NCBI GenBank assembly: GCA_947652605.1
Contig: OX393579.1
Coordinates: 50,350,970-50,414,969, forward strand
Direction of reading: 5' to 3'
Source of the DNA: Elmis aenea
Taxonomy: Eukaryota > Arthropoda > Insecta > Coleoptera > Elmidae
DNA: 64,000 bases
Shown here: positions 57,918 to 64,000 of the stretch, piece after piece
How positions within the stretch are numbered: the first letter of the stretch is position 1
How the letters are laid out: the number at the start of each line of letters is the position of its first letter
Made by a program: the position numbers and the translations under genes
The notes under the pieces: model-generated
What the model was told of the DNA's origin: nothing
Seen by the model: the letters and a program-made list of their open reading frames with translations, nothing else
Databases searched by the model: none

Positions 57918-59812
57918 TATAAAAGGCTGTGCATTTCATTTTGGAATAATAGCCGCTCATTGGAGCCCTACTGACTATTATTTTTAGGATAGTCACTCCG
58001 CTGTTTCTGTTATTTCACTTCCTATAGGTTGTTGTTTGTCTTTGCATTTTGTACGACTTGCTTCCATGTTTTCCTATCAACCATTTTCTTTCTCCTTCTT
58101 GTTATTTCAATTTTTCCTATATCAGCTATCACTTGGTCTTCCCAACGTAATTTTGGCCATCCTCTCGATCTTGTCCCTCGTGGTTTCCATTTTAAGATCT
58201 AATTTAGTATGGACTATCCCTTTCTTCTGCTTATATGTCCATACCATAGAATTCTTGCAGCTTTTATTACTTTAACTATATCTTCCCCTTTTAGTATTGT
58301 TTTAATTTCGTTATTTGTTAAATTTATGTATTCCTCCTCTATTTTTCTCGCCCCATAAATTTTTCTTGCTATTTTTCTCTAAAAAAATTTAAAATTTTTT
58401 TCCTCCCCGTCATACACATCGTCGCTGCTCCGTATATAGGGATTGCAATCCCGATCAAATTTTACGATCCCGGGATTTCGGGATTGAAGATGTTTTAATC
58501 CCGGGATCCCGGGATCCCGGGATTATATACTATAATGTGAAGTATTTGCTTAAAAACAGAAGCTAATGCAGTGTATATATATTTTTTGATTACAAATGAT
58601 TTACATAATTATTGAATAATTTAGTAATTACCAATTATTTTTATTAACTTTTTATTTAATTTGTTTCCTCTATAATTTCTGTTAATTTGTTTTAATTATA
58701 TCATAGGTGCAAAGATGTTAATAATAATTGAAAAATATATACATATACCTACCGTACCTATTATGTTTTATTATTAGAGAAATAATCGTATTATTAGATA
58801 TAACATTTAAATAAATGAAATTAAACTTATTATACATTAGAATACTTAATTACATAAACATAAATTTGCTGAAACTGTTAAAAACTCAAACAAAGCACAA
58901 CTTAAATTCACTAAAAATTTAAAAAATAGACTGTTTTATAAGTAACAAAAATAAAAGAAATTAGGATGATTATTATCTTAGTACAAGAATTTTTTTTAAT
59001 TTTGTTATCATACATAAGACGGCGAGCGGCGACGTAAACAAGCTTAAACTTGCAAAATTGCATCGTTCAACTTATTCACGTTGAGTAGACACCAACAATG
59101 AGCAATTTTTTTTACAAAATAATGTACTTATAGTTAAATTTTGTAAATCCCGAAAATCCCGGGATTCTACATTTAAAATCCCGGTATTTTCGAGACCAAA
59201 GAGCGACCGGGATCCCGAATCCCGTGATTGCAATCCCTATCCGTATATCACCACAGGCCGTATCGCTGTTTTATAAAGTCGCTTTTTTGTATGTATTATT
59301 ACTGATTTTTTTGATTTTCATCCAAGTTTTACATTTATAATATGCTTTATATCCCGCTTTTATCTGTTGTTTCATTTTTTGTGGTTCTGGCGATTAATTA
59401 CTGTTCACAGATATTTAAAATTTTTTACTTCTTCGAACGTATAATTTCCTACTACCTACTACTTCTCTGTTTTCTCCTTCTGTTTCTTTTTTATTTCAAT
59501 ATTGTTTTTTCCTAATTTATTTCAAGCTCCCTTTTCTTTGCCTTCGTCTCGATTTTCGATAGTGGTCTTTTAAATCTTCCCTGTTTCTTGCTATTAAGGC
59601 TACATCATCGGCCCATGCTACTATTTGCCCTGATTTTTCAATTATAGTCCCTTTTATGCAACATTTTCTAATTATACCTTCTAACGCTGTATTAAATATT
59701 GTTTCGGATAGCCCATCCATCGCCTAGCTTGGCCCCTTTGTTAAATTCGAATTCTTTCGATATTCCTTCGTGCGATAGTATTGCTGCTCTTGATCTTTCC
59801 ATAGTCATAGTT
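57918..59812 (-). pseudogene. RTE-like LINE, 5'-truncated, copy 2
   Basis: It parallels the LINE at 43695-45415 in order. The 3' end has a (TTA)n-like tail at 57910 and AATAGCCGCTC. The C-terminal GRPK/RWED-type region is near 58130-58200, and YADD is changed to WADD in QIVAWADDVALIARN near 59600, followed by LSETIFNTALEGIIRKC. It is more decayed than copy 1, with many frameshifts. A hAT-like MITE (58437-59239) is inserted in it. Confidence 0.75.
58437..59239. mobile_element. hAT-like MITE with GGGATCCC-rich ends
   Basis: The ends are TAGGGATTGCAATCCCGATC and its near complement (ending GATTGCAATCCCTA), flanked by the perfect 8-bp duplication TCCGTATA (58429-58436 and 59240-59247). Copies of CCCGGGAT/ATCCCGGG crowd both ends, while the middle is AT-rich. 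LINE copy 1 shows the empty site (CTCCGTATATCACC). Confidence 0.85.
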
Positions 59813-59919
59813 AGGTGTTTCAAAAAACGCTGAAAATTAATTTGACACAGAAAAAAAAAGGCGCGTTAAGGTAACTATTCCAAAGCCAACTTCACGGCCT
59901 ATAAAAAAAACATAAAATT

Positions 59920-60155
59920 AGGGGTAATATCTTGAAAATGGTAAGTGATAAAGCAATCTAAAATCATGCTTACATTCTACATAAAAAAGTACCTTAAGAA
60001 AATACAAATAAAATTGATCTAAGTAATTATAAAAACAAAAAAGTTATGAGAGAAAAAATAAATTTAGCATTTTCTTATTTTTTGCTATAACTTCTGTTCT
60101 ACGAGGAATTTTGTACTTTTAAAAATATATTGTAGCTACTCTCGTACTTAGGAGG
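59920..60155. repeat. Fragment of the MITE family at 32865-33875
   Basis: The order CATTCTACATAAAAAAGTACC, AAAGTTATGAGAGAAAAAA, ATTTTTTGCTATAACTTCTG, TTTTGTACTTTTAAAAATA and CTCTCGTACTTAGGA follows 33615-33795. The terminal CACCCTG is missing. Confidence 0.65.
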
Positions 60156-61555
60156 AGGAAATAATTTATACTGTGCACATTCAACTCAGCAGAATTTAGC
60201 CGTGAATTTTGTTTTACTGTGCAAATAATCTTTTTTCAACTATGAATGTAATTTTTGCACTAAAGACATTTTACTTTGCTTTTTTTTACTGTGCATGGTT
60301 CTTTTTTGAATCTAGTATTTTAATCTAATTATATCTCAATAATTCGTAGCCTTTAATAAATGCATAATTAACTTGATGGAAGCTGGTAATTCGAACGGAC
60401 AATCGCAAAATACGTTTGTTTTCACTTGCTTGCATTAGTGATTAAACAAATACTCTGAGACGACGCTTCTAGTATTAATCTTTATAAATTGTAATTCAAC
60501 ATATTTAAACGACTTACAAGGATCTTGCTATCCGTATATCTTTACAGAACTTTTCTAACAGTTGTTTTAATTTGTAGTAATAAAATTTACGCTGACAGAT
60601 TAGAAATATTGGGTGACATGTAAGTACCACTATAGTTTTTATTACTTGCCTGTCTTTCACAACGTATGATTAAATTTGATCATGACAGTCTTTGATGTAT
60701 CGTTAATTTTTTCATGTATTCACATGCTCTTAAGTAGCACAAGTGTTGCCTAATATACAATCTGTACAAAATAACCGAAATTGTAACATATATGTATCTA
60801 TACGAATCATGCAAGGAGTTCGCGTGTTTACGTTTCGGGACATTTTCAGTCGTCGTTTTTAAAGAATTCCCTGCGAACTTTGAATTCTAGTAATCGAACC
60901 AGTATTTTATATGGGGACCAATTTTAGATAAATATTTTGTACAGTATAACAAGATACTTTTAAGATAGTGTTGCTTTAGCCAAATTTATTAGATTTTGAT
61001 AGTTGGCAATAACTTCTCGTGATTGTTGGCTAATCGGGTAGTTTTTTATGCACTATCGGCTTTTGAAAAATTTAAATTTTTGATACAAGTCAAATCAAGT
61101 CGTAGTGGATATCTAGAAATAAAGATACTTGAAATTTAACTTGAACAACAGGCGATAACTAATTATATTTGTTTAATTTTCAGTATTGTCAGTTTTTTTT
61201 TGGGAAAACTCATGGCGTAACTAAAAATTTTTGATTTTATTTGTATCGCTTACTGTTGGTAGTACAAAACACATTTAGAAGAAGACATTGCAGCTCTTTA
61301 ATGGACATGAAATACCTGAACACCGACTATTTTTTGCGATTGTCATTTAAGAAATATAATCCAATCTTCTCTCTTTTTTATGCAATCTGCAGTTGGCTAT
61401 GACCTGATGGAAAATAATTTTTTGCTCGTTTTTTGATATGATATTTGACATATATTTTTAAGACCAAAGAAGTTACAACAATTTTAATATTAGAGATACT
61501 AAAAGCATATGAACTACTACGATAATAGTATATAACATAACAATAGTTGTAAGAA
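60156..61555. other. No feature seen
   Basis: AT-rich unique sequence with no supported gene or repeat. Confidence 0.5.
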
Positions 61556-61559
61556 GTGT

Positions 61560-61630
61560 ATTACGCACGAGTGGAAAAGTTACGCATGGAGCCGCGTAGC
61601 GGCGAGTGCGTATTTCCACGAGTGCGTAAT
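61560..61630. repeat. GC-rich imperfect palindrome
   Basis: ATTACGCACGAGTGGAAA at the left and TTTCCACGAGTGCGTAAT at the right form an 18-base inverted repeat with two mismatches. Between them is a smaller hairpin, GCCGCGTAGCGGC. Related GTGCGTT/ACGCAC pieces recur to 61800. It may be the end of an unrecognised mobile element. Confidence 0.5.
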
Positions 61631-61639
61631 TGCTTTGCA

Positions 61640-63312
61640 ACTCGTGTTATGTAGCTTACTTTTTCTACGAACACATAATACCTACGATTATAACGGTTTT
61701 TTGGCTAATATACACAGGTAATTACGTTGTCAGTTTCGACGTAAGCCTACTTTGACATTTCTAGACAAGTGTGCGTTTTGCTTACCGTGCGTTACAACTC
61801 ACTTACTAGGCATGGAGGCTATACGGTAAGAGTCATTTACATTAGTGGTAGTAGAAAAACAAAATAAGACAACACTTAAAGCTCGAGTTGAATTTTAGCT
61901 ACATCATAAAATGATAAAATTTAAATTTAAATTTTTTTCACTGGACACATTATAAATCTGTGAGTTAATATGTGCGCAACTTTGTACAACATGCAAGCAT
62001 TGCTTTCCATCATGTCGTTTTCCTGAACACACGTGTATTTACAGCGGTATGCACCTCCGAGGCAAGTGAAATGGATTTTGTTTTATCACCAGAGGAAATT
62101 ATAAACCTTGTTCTGAAAATTCTCCAACATGGGAGTAAAGTCCGGTTCGTAATCTTTTGCATATTTCGATTCCAGAGGCATAAATTCAGGCTACAACTAG
62201 CGGTATCCCTTGTAAAATAACTGGAGATGCGATTTAGTTATTGAGATTACATCGAAATTCTAAATATACAGACGTCGTTAACTTTCACGATGCAATTTTT
62301 GCTCTGGATATACAGCTGCTTGCGTCTGTGGACATGGTAACTGTTTTTAATGCGTCCGTCTTTTGAATTTTAAAAACATTCGAAACCGTTTGCGTTAGAA
62401 TCGTTCATAAAACTGTTAAATTTATATGCATCAAATGGGAAGTTTAATCAAACTGAAAAATTGTATTTTTTTGTCTAAAGAAAAGTTAAATATTATTTGT
62501 TTTAGATTGTGTGTCAAATTTTAACGTTTTTAACAGATTTTGATTAATATATGGTTAATTTTAATAATTTGTACAGAAAAATTACCTCTGAATTAGTTAA
62601 AATATTGAATTTGACATGTCTTAGCTTCGAAGAATGTAGAGAAAAGTCGCCTATTATGGGGTACTTTTTGTAATGTGTTGAAAAAAAAATGAACAATTTG
62701 ATTTGTAGTAAAAATATTTAGAATTATATATTTAATGATATTTCAAGAAGTTAATATCAATAGCAAATTATATGTATGATGGTCGAATGTTTATTAAAAA
62801 TTAAAAAAAAAAAAACATATTAGGCAATGCAAATGCCTTATATGGGATAGACAAGTTCTGTTGTGGTAGGGAAAAAACAGATCTTAAACCAGCTTATAAA
62901 CCTGCATATTATTTTTGCTTAAGCGAAACTGCAGTTTTCAAAATAAAAAATAGTTAAATTAGGTATTTAAAAAGACAAAGCTGAAAAAATTAAAATTCGA
63001 TATTTTTAACTTTTGTTTTACCACCTACCTGTTTTCAGAATGATTTAAGTTACCTGATATCACAATGTTTTTCGACAGTTTTTTAAAAATATTATAAAAA
63101 GAACAAAAGATAATTGACTAAAGTATTTTTTTTTCTTTCTGTATTTATTTTCTAAATAAATCTGGATATCTAAAATTTAAAAACACATTTGTAATCAAAT
63201 CAGCAAAATTTGTTTATTTAGAAGACTTTTTAAGCAGACTATATTTTAATAAATTATAACAAAAAAAGCATGACAAAAATGTGTAAAATTTCGGAATTTT
63301 TATTGTTTTGTA
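61640..63312. other. No supported gene; one exon-like ORF
   Basis: The ORF at 61972-62220 (+) contains MDFVLSPEEIINLVLKILQ followed by HGSKVRF, with protein-like composition and a possible donor at AAAG/TCCGG-type sequence that lacks GT. I do not recognise it. The rest is AT-rich. Confidence 0.35.
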
Positions 63313-63314
63313 TA

Positions 63315-63653
63315 CAGGGTGGACCGCCCTGGATGGTCCACAGAGTAGGGTTACTATTGGGATCAATATTGAAACAAATGAATGTTTTCATTTAACAGTG
63401 CGTAAATAATCCACAACTTTTTTTCCAAAAATATTTTTGTACCATCAAAAATAACCGAGTTAATAATGATTTATTTAAAAAATCCCATTTTGAGGTTTGT
63501 TTATTGCAACTAGCGTTCCATAGAACTTTTTTAAAACATTAAAGCATCACTGAATAGGTATTAAAAAGGGGAACGATTTGTTTAATTTAAATTTCTTTGT
63601 AGCCCTTACCGTTTACGAGATTTAATAGTGGCCGTTTTTTGTTGACCACCCTG
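63315..63653. mobile_element. TA-flanked MITE
   Basis: CAGGGTGGACCGCC at the left and GACCACCCTG at the right are flanked by TA (63313-63314 and 63654-63655). The 339-bp element shares its right half, in reverse, with the fragment at 34139-34450. Confidence 0.7.
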
Positions 63654-63767
63654 TATTTTTTTAGCTTTTCAAAAATACATAGTTTTATATATTTGTTGCA
63701 AAAAATAACCGAGATATGGCCTATTTTGTAAAAATTCGATCAAAGTTTGCCATGATTTCGCAAACAA

Positions 63768-64000
63768 GCGATGTTTGCAATTATTAAACAACTAAACGTC
63801 ATTTCGAAGTAACTTTAAAGCAAATCCGTGTATTCTTTTGTATTTTATAACTGTTTATTGTAGTATTGTGAACATGTCTTTATTTGAACTTTTTCAAAAG
63901 TTTAATATGTTATAATATTACTTTGTAAGTGATAAAAACGTAGCGGTTGCTGCAGAATTTACTTCGCAATGACGTTTAGTTGTTTAATAATTGCAAACTT
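63768..64000. repeat. Inverted repeat cut by the window end
   Basis: About 42 bases near 63772-63814 (GCAATTATTAAACAACTAAA, then CGTCATTTCGAAGTAA) recur inverted at 63959-64000 with one or two differences. The loop is about 145 bases. The right arm may extend past the window. Confidence 0.65.

Noticed and set aside
1..64000. tRNA or rRNA genes
   Set aside because: No cloverleaf with a GGTTCGAAT-type T arm or rRNA core sequence was noticed by eye; a tRNA search program was not available.

Overview
The window looks like AT-rich nuclear DNA from an insect with a transposon-laden genome, most likely a beetle. This rests on the element mix: mariner, hAT, piggyBac and Harbinger miniature elements, Jockey- and RTE-like non-LTR retrotransposons, and a hammerhead-bearing retroelement scrap. 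Taxonomy beyond 'insect' is inference. No bacterial gene organisation, tRNA, rRNA or CRISPR array was seen.

The only host-gene coding sequence I can support is on the + strand. Exon A (5268-5413) reads like the helical EST1 region of the nonsense-mediated-decay nuclease SMG6/EST1A. Two exon-like segments lie far downstream (52987-53070 and 53157-about 53302). Their splice phases fit exon A, and a short match to the SMG6 segment that follows exon A suggests they belong to the same gene. If so, 5414-52986 is one intron of about 47.6 kb, and nearly everything else listed here is intronic transposon debris.

Layout. 1-5267: mostly unique AT-rich sequence, an imperfect inverted-repeat element (2830-3181) and a complete but dead mariner (3269-4496). 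5.4-13.7 kb: TIR elements, including a foldback element interrupted by a LINE 3' end (8694-10125), then two small LINE fragments. 15.8-21.3 kb: a repeat-MITE-repeat structure, a truncated transposon with a DUF4817-like coding start, and two abutting copies of a long-TIR MITE. 22-28 kb: a hAT MITE, a TA-flanked MITE, a dead Jockey LINE, and a two-part duplication (A-B-A') that looks like template switching. 29.8-39.98 kb: TA-flanked MITEs, a Harbinger MITE, a hAT MITE with CTCCGCTCC-rich ends nested in a TA-flanked MITE, a LINE with an (AAT)n tail, and a piggyBac MITE nested at TTAA inside a second foldback copy. 43.1-48.2 kb: a stack of nested hAT elements and a LINE. 50.4-52.7 kb: the best preserved retrotransposon, a 5'-truncated Jockey-type LINE with a 13-bp target-site duplication. 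53 kb: the candidate downstream exons in a GC-richer block. 54-64 kb: more MITEs, a 176-bp insertion carrying a hammerhead-ribozyme-like fold with a 15-bp target-site duplication (55862-56037), a second RTE-like LINE interrupted by a hAT MITE, and an inverted repeat cut by the window end.

Functionally the window is one slowly transcribed intron serving as a transposon landing zone. Several insertions can be ordered in time because one sits inside another with clean target-site duplications. No autonomous intact transposon is present, and no complete new system of cooperating genes was found. The hammerhead-like insertion is the most unusual single item.
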